From Rhinopomastus cyanomelas (Eukaryota; Chordata; Aves; Bucerotiformes; Rhinopomastidae), in the NCBI GenBank assembly GCA_013400115.1, contig VXBP01003677.1:186001-250000 (forward strand): 64,000 nt of DNA, in the 5' to 3' direction. Below the pieces are notes generated by a model. That model was given only the letters and a program-made list of their open reading frames with translations. It was not told where the DNA came from and did not search any database. The translations under genes and the position numbers were made by a program. Below, piece after piece: positions 37,201 to 47,965 of this stretch. Each line of letters begins with the position of its first letter. Within the stretch, counting starts at the first letter, position 1.

Positions 37201-39543
37201 CACCATCCACTCTTAGTAAGGAGTGCTAAAACAATCACATAATCACAGAACACCACGGATTGGAAGGGACCTCAAAAGATCATCCAGTGCAATCCCCCTG
37301 CCAGAGCAGAATCACCTAGATCAAGTCACACAGGAACACATCCAGACAGGTTTGAACCATCTCCAGAGAAGGAGACTCCACAAACCCCCCCGGGCAGCCT
37401 AAAAGAAAAGCAATGCAAATGAAGCAACTAGAGTCTTCTATCTACTCCTGAAGTATGGAACATTTCTGAGTATTAGTTTCATTCATTTTAGGAGGTAGAG
37501 ACACCTTACTCCTCTCTGCAACTACTTGAAAGGAGGGTGTAGAGAGGCAGGGGTTGGTCTGTTCTCCCTAGAGGCCAATGATAGGATGAGGGGAAATAGC
37601 CTTAAGCTGTGCATGGGGAGGTTCAGGTTGGATGTCAAGAGGAATTTCTTCTCTGAAAGGGTTGTCAGGCACTGGAACAGCTGCCCAGGGAGGGGTTTGA
37701 GTTCCCATCCCTGGAGGTGTTTAAGAGAAGGGTAGATGTTGTGTGGCAGGACAGGGTTTAGTGGTGCTGAGAGGGCCACGAAAAGGATGGACTCAATCTT
37801 GAAGGTCTCTTCCAGCTAAAACTGTTCTATGATTCATGCTCCCTGTATGGCAAGGTGACACAGCTACAGGCAGGGAGGGGAGTATCTGTAGGGAAGGGAC
37901 ACAAGAATAACACCCCATGGTTTCTGCAAACTGCCTAACTAGCACTACCAAGGTCACTTTTTGCTGCCTCCATATCTCTTAGACATGGGACTGGCATTTT
38001 CCTTCAGACAGGCCACAGCTCACCTACACTTACATAGCCTAATGGTCTTTTCCTCCCAGCAACCAAGCTACAGCGTACCCTCAGCAAGCTTGCTGATGAC
38101 ACATAACTGAGAGAGATGGCTGACACACCAGAGGACTCTGCTGCCATTCAGCATGTCCTGGACAGGCAGAGGAGCTTGGCTGAGAGAAATCTGATGACAT
38201 TTAAACAGGGCAAGTGTAGAGTCCTGCACCTGGGCAGGAACAACCCCATGCATCAGTACGGGTTGGTGGCTTGCTTGCTGGAAACCAGCTCTGCAGAAAA
38301 AGATCTGAGGGTCCTGGTGGACAACAGGCTGACCATGACTTAGCAATGTGCCCTTGTGTCCAAGAAGGCCAGTGGTCTCCTGGGTTGCATCAGGATGAGT
38401 GTGGGCAGTAGGCAAAGAGAGTTTATTCTCGCTCTCTACTCTGTCCTGGTGAGCCTGCATCTGGAGCACTGTTGTCCAGTTCTGGGCTCACCAGTTTCTA
38501 GAGAGACATAAAACTGGTCAAGAGAGTCCAGCACAGAGCCACAAAAATGATTAGGGGTCTGAAGTATCTGCCTTTTGAGGAAAGGCTGAGAAACCTGGGA
38601 CTGTTTAAGCTTGTAGAAGACTGAGAGGGTACATGATTAGAACTTCTAAGGAGGATAGGGCCAAACTCTTCATAGTAGCACGCAATGACAAGTCAAAGGG
38701 CAATGGACATAAACTGGAATGTTTAGGGTCCACCTAAACATAAAGGAAAACTCTGAGGATGGTAGAACACTATAACAGGCTGTCCATAGAGGTTGTGGAG
38801 TCTCTTTCTTTAGAGACATTCAAAACACATCAGGCCATGTGTGACCTGCTCGAAAAGAGCCTGTTGTGGCAGGGAGCTGGACTAAATGAACTCCAGAAGC
38901 CCCTTCCAAACCATTCCATTAGGTGACTCTGTGAAATGGAACCTCATGATGTAAACTGGTCCAGGTTTGTAACAGCCAGCTTTTCCTTTTAAAAGCAGGA
39001 TCTACTTCTATAGCAGTTTAGTAAGTGACGCTCCCCTGGCAGGAGGGATGGCTTTGTACCTGTTTTCATAGATGTCCTGGATCTCATATACCTTCTGCTC
39101 GATAACATCACTGGAAACACGACTGGCCTGGAGCTCGTACACCTTCTGGTCGATGAGATCTGATACTGTCTTGTGGAAATACTGAATGAAGTTCTTGATC
39201 ACTTCGGGGATCACCTGGTAGGTCTGCTGCTCGTACTGCCGCTCGTAGGCCAGGTCTTGCTTCGGGTCTCCTGAAAGCGAAGAGGGCCAGTGAGGCGAAT
39301 GTCTCACACCGCGGCCCGGGCCCGAAGACCCTGCCGCACGCAGCAGGCCTAAGGCCCGCACTTACCCGTGTGCATGTCATAGTCGTTGGAGTACGCGTAG
39401 GGGTCGTAGGCGGCCTATGGAGAAAGAGAGATGGCAGCAGCGAGTCACCGCGAGCAGCTCCAACACGACCCCCGGGTCCCCTCCGCCCTCTCGGGCCCCC
39501 ATTCCCGCACCTCGTTGTCGTAGTCCTCCCCTGGGTAGGCCAT
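28236..39543 (-). CDS. EIF3L: EIF3L, translation initiation factor 3 subunit L (complete, 13 coding exons)
   Basis: Subunit of the eIF3 complex, which joins the 40S ribosome during cytoplasmic translation initiation. Coding exons on the minus strand, first to last: 39511-39543, 39366-39414, 39060-39270, 37008-37087, 36663-36724, 34535-34604, 33708-33781, 32155-32326, 31750-31904, 30829-30999, 29608-30105, 28496-28576, 28236-28274. The phases agree throughout and the total is 1695 nt, 564 aa, the same length as human EIF3L as I know it. Near-identical blocks include KQDLAYERQYEQQTYQVIPE, WDIIDEFIYQ, SMYSRVPECQVTTYYYVGFA and the PCI-domain region around LAGFLDLTEQEFRIQLLVFK. The protein ends LKKMGQRP. 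Exon 11 ends at AAG|GTTGGT, a weak donor. The introns hold seven CR1 fragments. The start is in a CpG-rich promoter shared with ANKRD54. Confidence 0.98.
33108..33211 (-). mobile_element. CR1 3'-end fragment (EIF3L intron 7 region)
   Basis: Three reversed CR1 tail units, then TTAGGGATTGGAAGGGACC and the AGATCATCCAGTCC block, truncated at CCAAGTCATACAG. Confidence 0.92.
33212..33486 (-). mobile_element. Second, different CR1 fragment directly adjoining
   Basis: A different CR1 subfamily in the same orientation: GGGTTAGAAGGGACCACAGG, then CCAGCCCATTCCAGGCTCTC. The open frame at 33288-33482 gives the CR1 ORF2 end (NGLARKVVGAPSLEVFKARL). Confidence 0.88.
34259..34355 (-). mobile_element. Short CR1 3'-end fragment (EIF3L intron 6)
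   Basis: Reversed tail and TTAGGGATTGGAAGGGACC block, truncated after about 95 bp. Confidence 0.88.
34698..35375 (-). mobile_element. CR1 fragment with ORF2 end (EIF3L intron 5)
   Basis: About 680 bp. Lies just 3' of the acceptor of the exon at 34535-34604 in genomic terms, so it is within the upstream intron. Frames encode LVRPHLEYCVQLWVP and RLRGDFIHVYKYVKGRCQED. Ends on the left with a degraded tail. Confidence 0.92.
35480..35497. repeat. Short (CA)n run
   Basis: About 18 bp of CA repeats in EIF3L intron 5. Confidence 0.85.
37228..37400 (-). mobile_element. CR1 3'-end fragment (EIF3L intron 3)
   Basis: Reversed tail remnant, GGATTGGAAGGGACCTCAAA, ending at the GGGCAGCCT block. About 170 bp. 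Confidence 0.88.
37497..37836 (+). mobile_element. CR1 fragment, opposite strand to EIF3L (intron 3)
   Basis: Forward CR1 of another subfamily. The frame at 37526-37735 encodes RFRLDVKRNFFSERVVRHWN. The 3' end reads AAACTGTTCTATGATTCATG. Less than 100 bp from the reversed copy at 37228-37400. Confidence 0.88.
38055..38935 (+). mobile_element. Long, damaged CR1 ORF2 fragment (EIF3L intron 3)
   Basis: Forward CR1 of about 880 bp with ORF2 remnants (NLMTFKQGKCRVLHLGRNN, SSAEKDLRVLVDNRLTM, then a stop). Frameshifts and stops are scattered throughout. The end resembles the usual GGACTAAATGAACTCC 3' UTR. Confidence 0.85.
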
Positions 39544-40180
39544 GGCGGCGATGCGGTGCTGTGCAGCAGGAAAAGGGCTCCGGGCGGGAACGCGGGCCTG
39601 ACGCCGAGCCGAAAGGAAGAGCGGGGACACCGAGGGCGGGGCTGGGGCTAACCCGCCGGTCTTCCGCTGGTTAAAATAACTGTCTGTCTTCACCCTGCTG
39701 AGCTTCCATAGGTCCAATGCAGCCCATGGGCCCGCCCCTCCCTCTGACTGGTGAGCGCACCTGCCCGTGAAGACCTTCCTGGGCACTGCCTCCACTTCCG
39801 CCTCTCTACTCTCTTCTCCTCTCGCTTCCCATTGGCTGCGCCGGAGGGGGCGACGCGTTCGATTGGTCGAGCGGGCAAGTCCCGCCCCGTTATTACAGCG
39901 ACTGCCTTTCGCCCCCACAACCGCAGCCCCCGGCCGGGCCTTGGCGGGGATGGAGGGCGACGGCAGCGGAGCTGCTGCAGAGCCCGACGCGGGGCCTGGG
40001 CCTGCGCCTGCGCCAGGGCTGGCGCTGGGAGCCGGGACGGGAGCTCCCCTCGGCTGCCTGCACGTCCTGTGGCAGCGGGACGAGCCCGCGGGCAAGATCC
40101 CCGCCCGCCGCCTGCGCAGAACCGTCCGCCTCCACCGCCGGCTGGGGCCCACGGGCAAAGAGACCCACGGTGAGCGGAGG
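39290..40180. promoter_or_regulatory. Shared CpG island / likely bidirectional promoter of EIF3L and ANKRD54
   Basis: The two start codons (39543 minus, 39950 plus) are 406 bp apart, head-to-head, in very CpG-rich DNA. Visible elements are two CCAAT boxes as ATTGG at 39831-39835 and 39862-39866, GC boxes (CCCGCCCC at about 39731 and in 39880-39890), and ETS-type CTTCCG at about 39661 and 39796. The minus-strand CCCTTTTCC at 39569-39577 resembles a 5' terminal oligopyrimidine start for EIF3L. Confidence 0.75.
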
Positions 40181-43100
40181 CGGCCCTGCTGCTGCCCAGA
40201 GAGACTCCGGCGTGAGGAGTCGGTAGAGCTTCGGCTTTGCTGTGTGGGAGACCTCTGGAAGGGGTTGGGGTCTGTCGGGAGTGCACTCCGGGGCCTGCCG
40301 GGGGCAGGGCCTGCCAGGAACGGCAGATCCCGTTGCCAGCTTTAGAGGGAGGCAGGGAGAGGGCTTCTCACTTAGCACTGTGATCCCCTGCTTATTCTTC
40401 TGAAGGGTGAGCCGGCCTCAGTGTAGTTTGGGCCCTGAACCCGGGCTTGAAAACCCAGCTGGGATTTTTGAGTAGGAAAACCCTCCTTTTTCTTTTCTCC
40501 ATACCCCTCTTTTTTTCTTTTCTCCATAGCTCTGAAAAGGCTTCGTGAGGCTGCCAATAGCAATGACTTGGACACAGGTAAGATGTATACCAATCCTACA
40601 GACCTATTCTTGGATGGACAGTTTGTCAAGGATCTTTATTTTAGGAGAGGAAGGTGCAGACAGTTTGCAGCTTTGGATGCTACAAATCAAGAAGCAGTTT
40701 TTCTGGAGCCTTGATGCATTGTCCGAGCAGAGTGAGGCTGCTGCAGTGTTCACTTTTTCACTGCATCTCTTTCATAGTAAAGTTTTCCAGATGACGCAAC
40801 TGGCATCAGTGACTTCAGAGAAGCCTTGTGCTCTGTCTTTGACTCCCTTTACCTTTCTGTATTGTAGTTCAGGTGTCCAGGAGCAGTACTGGTGTATGTT
40901 ATCTGCCTCTTTGTCATTGTCCATCCTTAAACTACTATGATTGTTGTCTTAGCTGTGCCAGCCTAACTGTTCACTGGGCCATTCTGTGAACCAGAATTGC
41001 AAACTGGTTTGACTTGTCAGATTCTCAGAACAGGGGTTTGTCTGGCATGCTTGACCTTTCAACTCCAAAATACACCTTGTTTTGTGAAGTGATGGCTACA
41101 CTTCATCCTCCAGCTGTAGCTACAGAAACGCTTCCAAGCTGAGAGGGAGAATGCAAGACTCAGATTTTATGGAAGTACAATCTTCCTTAGATGTAGGTTT
41201 CCCTGTTTACAGTCTTGCTCTGATTTGTGTACTCTGCAACTTAAGGAAGTGTCTGCTGATGAATTTATTCTTCATCAAGAAGTAAAACTCTTTCTTATGC
41301 TGAAACTGGGTGGGAGAAGTTCCCTTGTTTCCTATTGGCTTCAGGGGAGGATGAGGTAAAGTGCTTTACATTAACAGTTCTCCCTGATGGCACTGTCAGT
41401 CTGCCTCTTTCTCCTGGAGTATCAAACATCCTCCATTTCATGCCAGTTCTGTATTTTCAGGTGTTCCTTTCACTTCTGTACCACACATAGAGCAGTAGTT
41501 GTGTACAGGAATAAATTCAGATGTGACAAATGTGAGTGAACATCTCCCTGATGAGGAAGGGCTGAGGGAGCCGGGTCTCTCTGATTTGGAAAAAATGAGA
41601 CTGAGGGGTGATCTCATTAATGTTTATAAATACAAAAAGGGTGAGTGTTGGGAGGATGGAGCCAGGCTCTGATCAGTGTCATCTAATGACAGGAGAAGGG
41701 GCAATGAGTGTGAGCTGGAACATAGGAGTTTCCACATAAAAATGAGAGGGAACTTCCTCAGAGCAAGTGTTGACAGAGCACTGGAACGGGCTGCCCAGGG
41801 GGTTTTGGAGTCTTTTGCTCTAGAGACCTTTAAAACCTACCTGGACATGTTCTTGTGTAACTTGATCTAGGGGATCCTGCTGTGGCAGGGCAATTGGACT
41901 AGATGATCTTTTGAAGTCCCTTCCAATCCCTAATATTCTGTGATTCTGTGAGGAAAGTGACCATGGAAATCTATGGAGAAAGCTCATGGAGGGAGAGTAA
42001 GCACAGGATGCTAATTCCAGCTTGGGAATTGCCTGAGATGCAGAGGGTGGAGGGCACTCTGTCTAGGCTAGTTCTGCTGAGCTGGGTTAGGCTGACTTGA
42101 CAGCTGGTAGTGTATCTGCCCGTAGAAGAGCAAATTATGTTAACTCCTTGTGATCAAGTGCCCCTTCAACTTACCTGCTTTCTTCTCCTTGGCACTGTCA
42201 GTGCAGCAACTGTTGGAGGATGGAACTGACCCCTGTGCCGCAGACGACAAAGGCCGGACAGCCCTGCACTTTGCCTCCTGCAATGGCAACGATCACATTG
42301 GTGAGTGGAGAAGGAGTTCTGTCTTCCAGCCTGTCTGTGGCAGAGGTTTTGAAGGATCCTCTTTATTTTGATACAAAAAATGACAGAGATTGGGTTTTTT
42401 CTGTGTGTTTTATGTCAAAATTGCCAGCTGAATGCTGGCTCCAGAGCTTACCATGTCCCCATGCTGAAGGGGAAGCAGGACCTCGCAGCCCTAGGGTTGT
42501 ACTGGTGCAGAATGAAGGGTGTCCATGGTTCCAGTTCTTCCCCTCAGGGACCCCAGGGGCAGTGGTGCTGCCTGGCTTTGTGCTGTGTCCTGATATGGTT
42601 CTGTTTCCTTGTTTCCAGTGCAATTGCTTCTGGACCATGGGGCTGACCCAAACCAGAGGGATGGGCTGGGAAACACCCCCTTACACTTGGGTAAGTGCTA
42701 TGTAGAAGAGCTTTGCACACAGGGAGGTGAGGTGAACACTGTTTCTTTCCTTTCCACCTCACCCTTAACCAGTGCATCGCAGTATGCGTCCCCAACTTCA
42801 AGGACCCAGGAGGGACTCCTTGCATTTCATTAGCTTCCTTCCTCATGGAGGTTTAAAGGTCAGAGTTTGAGAAAATAGATTTCCCTCCTGCCAGCCCAAG
42901 GAGGGCAAGATCTGTTCCAGAGGGAGCACTTAGGCTTGAGTGTGAGGTTTGCTTTGGGAAGCAGTGAACCCCACGCTTAAGCAGAAGCTCCTGTGTTGTT
43001 TGCTAGTACCTCTGAGATGTGTGTCCTGTGTTTTCCCTCCCCAGCTGCCTGCACGAACCACGTTCCTGTCATCACCACGCTGCTGCGCGGAGGTAACAGC

Positions 43101-45885
43101 ACAGCCTGTCCCTTTCCTGCGCTGCCCCTGTTGGTACTCCGCAGGGACATGAAGTCTTGAAGATGGCTCTGACTTTCTGTCCTTACTTACCCGTCTTGCA
43201 GGGGCCAGAGTGGATGCCTTGGATCGAGCCGGCAGAACCCCGCTGCACCTTGCTAAATCAAAGCTAAACATCCTGCAGGAAGGCCTCTCACACAGCCTGG
43301 AGGCTGTACGCCTTGAAGTAAAACAGGTGAAAGAAGCAATCCTCCGTTCTGGTGCGGTGGTGCAGCCCCTGGGAGTCTCCTGCACCCCTTCAGGGTCAAG
43401 TAGCATTTATAAGCTCCTTTAAATACTCCTCTGCAGGCTCTAGGGGAGAGTTTGATGTTTTCCTTCTGTTTTCAGAGACCTTCCTTTTTTCCAGCTGCTA
43501 CTCTGAATATTTGCAGGACCTCTCCTGGCTCTGGTAGGCCAGGGATGCACTGGAAGTCTAAAAACCTGCCAGGATATGTTTGTGTGTGACTTGGTCTAGG
43601 TGATCCTGCTGTGTCAGGGGGATTGGACTGGATGATCTTTTGAGGTCCCTTCCAATCCCTGATGTTCTGTGATTCTCAGGCTGTGTGGAGCACTCTCTTT
43701 ACTTCAGCCACCATGTAGGACAGATGCCATGAGGCAGGAGAGGGACCACAGTCTAGGGCTGCTACCTGCACAGGGATTCTGCATTCCTAGCACAGTCTGC
43801 TCCAGCCAGATACGTGGAAGCATGGAACAGGAGTGGAGTCACCAGGCTGTGTGACAAGCGCAGGAGGTGTGGGTCTTACTTCAGGACCCACCTGGAGTAC
43901 TGTTTTGAGTTCTGGAAACATCAACATCCAGTTCTGATGTCCCAACATCAGAAGGACATAGAGCCCATAGAATGTGGCCAGAGGAGAGCAACTTAAATGA
44001 TCAGAGGGCTGGAGCACCTTCCCTAAGAAGACAGGCTGAGCAAGTTGGGGTTGTTCGGTCTGTAGAAGAGGAGGCTCCAAGGTGACCTTAGAGCAGCTTT
44101 CCAATAGCTGAAGGGGGCTACAAGAAATCTAGGGGAGGCCTTTTGACAGGGGTGCGTAGTGAGAGGACAAGGAGAAAGGGTTCCAGACCTGAAGAGGGGA
44201 GATTTACATTGGACATGAAGAACAAATTCCTGTGAGGATGGGGAGATGCTGGAACAGGTTGCCCAAGGAAGTTGTGGCTGCCCCATCCCTGGAAATGTTC
44301 AAAACCAGGTTGGCTGGGGCCCTGAGTAACCTGCTCTAGTGAAGGTGTCCCTGCCTGTGCAGGGGGCTTGGAACTAGATGATCTTTAAGGTCCCTTCTAA
44401 CCCTGGCCATTCTCTGATTCTGTGATACAGGTCCAGCAAGGATTTTCACCCTCAGTGTCCAGGTGGATCCTGCTGAAATGAGAAGTCCCTGCTCCTCACA
44501 GCGAGCTAAAATAGCCTTGCTATAAAGAAAGCTTGATGCCTTCAGGGCTAGACCTTGTGCTTCTTCATCTGGGCCGGTCTCCTCACCCTTTTCAAATCAG
44601 GCACAGCAATTACAAGTAGTCCATTTGTGGCTGAGCAACACTTCTGGTGACTCACTGGGCTCTGAAGCTGCCATTAGTGCTCTCTAGTTGCTTTGTGTTC
44701 TCTGTGGGTCACGTACTCTGCAGGGTCAGGGCTTCAAAACTTAAGCTGCAGTTTAAGTTTTCCTGTATGAAACCATCCCAGCCTGGTGCAGCTGCCTGAA
44801 GTTTGCCTGTTAATACCTGTTGGTTTCAGATTATCCAGATGTTGCGGGAATACTTGGACCGTCTGGGGAGACATGAGCAGAAGGAACAGCTGGATGACCT
44901 CTGCTCCAGGTTACAGATGACCAGCACAAAGGAGCAGGTAGGCAGCACTGAGCTACTGTGACTCATTTCTCAGAGGTGTTGTGACCTCTGCATATCAGAG
45001 AGTGAGACTGCATGAGCAAGGTGACACTGAAGATTATGGAAGTGGATTAAGTGGGCAAGTTACTTGAGACTGACACAGGTGGTACCAACAGGACAAGGGG
45101 AAAAGGTTCCACACTTGAAGAGGGGAGATTGAGGTTGGACATCAGGAACAAATTCTTTGCTGTGAGGGTGGTGAGATGCTGGAACAGGTTTCCCAAGGAA
45201 GTTGTGGCTGCCCCATCCCTGGAAGTGTTCAGAGCCAGGGGCCCTGAGTAACCTGCTCTAGTGAAGGTGTCCCTGCCTGTGCAGGGGGTTTGGAACTAGA
45301 TGATCCTTAAGGTCCCTTCCAGCCCTGGCCATTCTATGATTCTATGACTTGTGGGACTCCTTTGTGTTGGAAGTCAGAATGCAGGAAGTGTCACTGTGCC
45401 CAGCAGCTGAGCAGAGAAGCTGAAGATCAGATGGACTGTGAGAACAGGCATTTTAAGGGCAGTATCAGTAGAAGCACAGAGGGCTGCAGGGCTGTTTGTT
45501 TGCTTTCTTAGAAACAGGCTTAGGGGAAACAGCCCTGATATCACTGACTTCTGAGTAATGCAGCAACATTAAAGCATTATGGACTGGTTAAGTCATGTGA
45601 GGTGGAGGTCAAGCATCAGCCTGCTGAGGAGTGGGGAGAAGCTCCCATTGCCTTAGATTAGGACTTGTTTGATTGAGGACAGGAGCCTTTCTACACAATT
45701 GCAGGACCAAAGGGTACACAGGTGGTTCCTTACACATGGGGCTTTCTTCTGTGGTGGTGGGCAACTGCACAGCAGCATCACTTTGCCTAATGGCTGTGTT
45801 CTTCTGGTAGGTGGATGAGGTTACAGACCTCCTGGCCAGCTTCACGTCGCTCAGCCTGCAGATGCAGAAGATGGAGAAGAGGTAA
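39950..45885 (+). CDS. ANKRD54: ANKRD54, ankyrin repeat domain protein 54 (complete, 8 coding exons)
   Basis: ANKRD54 (Liar) is a nucleo-cytoplasmic shuttling adaptor reported to bind SH3-containing kinases such as LYN and BTK. Coding exons: 39950-40169, 40530-40577, 42202-42300, 42619-42690, 43045-43092, 43202-43326, 44830-44937, 45811-45885. Phases agree, and 795 nt give 264 aa. Residues ~74-205 form ankyrin repeats: LLEDGTDPCAADDKGRTALH, LLLDHGADPNQRDGLGNTPL, then RVDALDRAGRTPLHLAKSKL. The C-terminus (DDLCSRLQMTSTKEQVDEV, LASFTSLSLQMQKMEKR) matches human closely and is leucine-rich like a nuclear export signal. The N-terminus is about 36 aa shorter than human and Ala/Gly/Pro-rich. The start was chosen at the first ATG after the CCAAT boxes. 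The frame is also open upstream to an ATG at 39767, but that lies within the promoter. Confidence 0.97.
41538..41951 (+). mobile_element. CR1 fragment (ANKRD54 intron 2)
   Basis: Forward CR1. The frame at 41676-41870 encodes the ORF2 end (VLESFALETFKTYLDMFLCN). The 3' UTR follows, with end TCCCTAATATTCTGTGATTC. Confidence 0.92.
43562..43678 (+). mobile_element. Short CR1 3'-end fragment (ANKRD54 intron 6)
   Basis: Forward CR1 3' UTR (GACTTGGTCTAGGTGATCC, GGATGATCTTTTGAGGTCCC) ending in GTTCTGTGATTCTC. Confidence 0.9.
43870..44427 (+). mobile_element. CR1 fragment, different subfamily (ANKRD54 intron 6)
   Basis: Forward CR1. Contains CCACCTGGAGTACTG, the GAACAGGTTGCCCAAGGAAG block, and the end TAAGGTCCCTTCTAACCCTG with ATTCTCTGATTCTGTG. 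Confidence 0.88.
45055..45347 (+). mobile_element. CR1 fragment (ANKRD54 intron 7)
   Basis: Forward CR1 of the same type as 43870-44427 (KFFAVRVVRCWNRFPKEVV in frame at 45051-45251), ending with CATTCTATGATTCTATGAC. Confidence 0.92.
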
Positions 45886-47879
45886 TGGGTTTCCAAACAT
45901 CTTCCTGATGCAGCAGGGCAAGTCTTAGAGAGAAAAAGAGGAAGCTGAAGCTTGCTTCCCAGATCACCAAATTACTACTGCTACCAGCAGCCATTCCTGC
46001 CAGATCCACTGTCCAGTGGTGCTCAGACTGTTCCTGTTGGTGCTGCTGCAGCTGCCTCGTGGAGAGGCACCAAGCTTTGGACAAGAGAGACAACAAGCAA
46101 CAGAGTGCTGCAGCTGAGACTTCTGGAGTAAAAGACCTGCCCTTTCTTTTGTCAGATGGGCTGGTGCTGAGCAGGATACCCCTTTCAGAGATACTTTCCT
46201 TTCTCCTAAGCACTTCAGCTTGATATAGGTGGTAGTTGATGCCATGTGCAGTCACCAGCCCTGACTCAGCAGCTGGCCAACATGACAGAAATGCTGGGAA
46301 CAGGTACCTTTTGCTGTGTTCACAGTACTCTGTTGCATGGAGGAGAAAGTGGATGCCTTGGGTGACAGCAGGCTTTGTGCTGTGAGAAGAACACACGCTT
46401 CATTCTGCATGCTGGCAGCTGAGCAAGCCCACGGCCCTGAGGAACAGCACTGAGGCTTACTCCTGACCTTCTGCAGAGCCTGCAGTCAGAGGGCAGACAA
46501 TCTGTCTGTTTACAAATGGGATACAAAGCTTATAATCATTAGACTCAACAGCTTTCACCAGCCCTGGGTTTTAAATCATTGCTGCAAGTTAGTGCTTAAA
46601 TACTACAGTGAAACACTTGCAGAAAATACCCAAGCAGATAGCAAGCAGGTCAGGGCTGCCCTGAGGGAAGAACTGGGCTTGGAGGGTGACTTAACCCTAG
46701 CAGAGCATTAGGCAGACATTTGCACCTTGGGAAAAAGAAAAGCTCACCAAAATGGACTTTGGTGTTTCCTGTTAGTGGTGCATCTCAGGCAGGAGGTCCA
46801 GTTGGAACAGGAAGTCTTGTGTGTTCAGCCGTGTTATTGGGCTGGGATGGAGGTGGATTTACAGCTGCCCTCAGCAGCACCAAACACAGAAATGACTCAA
46901 ACTATAATGACTCAAATGATGCTTCTTGCTTGTCTTGGAGACGTGCAGATAGTTTTGTTTTGGAGCAGGAATCCATAAGTCTTGTCAGTAGAGTGTGAAT
47001 AGCATCAGGGTGTCAAGAACATGCCCAGCAGCAGTCTCGAGTTCCCACCTGTGTGCTGCACCTAAGTGACACTGTTCTGGTAGCAATACCCATCCCACAG
47101 TGTGGGAATCACTGGTTTGGAAGGGTTCATTCTTAGCTTAACCGTGCAACAGCCGCAGGCCGGAGCATTCTTCAGAGAACATTAGTATCTGGCCTCTTGT
47201 CCAGGAAAAGGCTACGTGGACCTCCAGGTTCAAAGCTGGGATGCTGGAGATAGGCATGACTTCTAGATTCGTTCATCCATGGCATGCTGGAGGCCATGAC
47301 TGGAACTAATGAGCTTGTGGTTGACTGGAGCTGTCACTGTGCATCCTGGTACTTTGTTATGACACACAGGATGGGAAGGATACTGAGGGGGTGGGAGACA
47401 ATCTGACCTCTTTGTATTTTGAACTTCAGAAGAATCCTGTTGGCCTTTTTGGACTCCTCAGCCAAGTCCTCTCATTTTCAGCATGGTCATCCCTCTGTCT
47501 GCATATTTTTCAGGCCCCATGCACAGCACTGGACTCGGTAACTTCTTTCATAGCTGGTACTGAAATCAGAAGTAACCACACAAAGTTGTTTGGATTCAAA
47601 CCACTGCTGTGTTTGCAGATCAAAGTATGTGGTTGCTGACTCACCTTCTGATCTTGGCTCCCACTGCCAAGAAAGCCAGAACTTAAATCAAGGTAGTTGC
47701 TGTGAGAAGATCCAGATAGAGGAGTGGGGACCTCAGTGGGATTTCTTCAAGCTGGAAGGTGAGATGTTTTGCAAAGAGGAAAAGCAGCCTTTCCCAGTCT
47801 GCAGTATGGGGCTGGTGGGGAGAATGTGTCTGAAGTCCTGCCTTGCCCCGTGGCTGTGCTCTGAAGAGACAGCAGAGTT
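45886..47879. other. Intergenic, downstream of ANKRD54
   Basis: No further coding exon recognised. The ANKRD54 3' UTR begins here, but I find no convincing canonical poly(A) hexamer within the first kilobase. Confidence 0.45.
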
Positions 47880-47940
47880 TGAGGGGCTGGGGACTAGATT
47901 CTCTTTCGAGGTCCCTTCCAATCCCTAATGATTCTATTAT
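47880..47940 (+). mobile_element. Very short CR1 3' end, left arm of an inverted pair
   Basis: Forward CR1 end of about 60 bp: TTTCGAGGTCCCTTCCAATC then CCTAATGATTCTATTAT. Faces the reversed copy that starts at 47966. Confidence 0.88.
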
Positions 47941-47965
47941 ATCTGGGCAGGGCAGAGAAATTACA

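Noticed and set aside
39767..39949. A longer N-terminus for ANKRD54 from an upstream ATG
   Set aside because: The extension covers both CCAAT boxes and does not resemble the mammalian N-terminus, so it is more likely promoter and 5' UTR.
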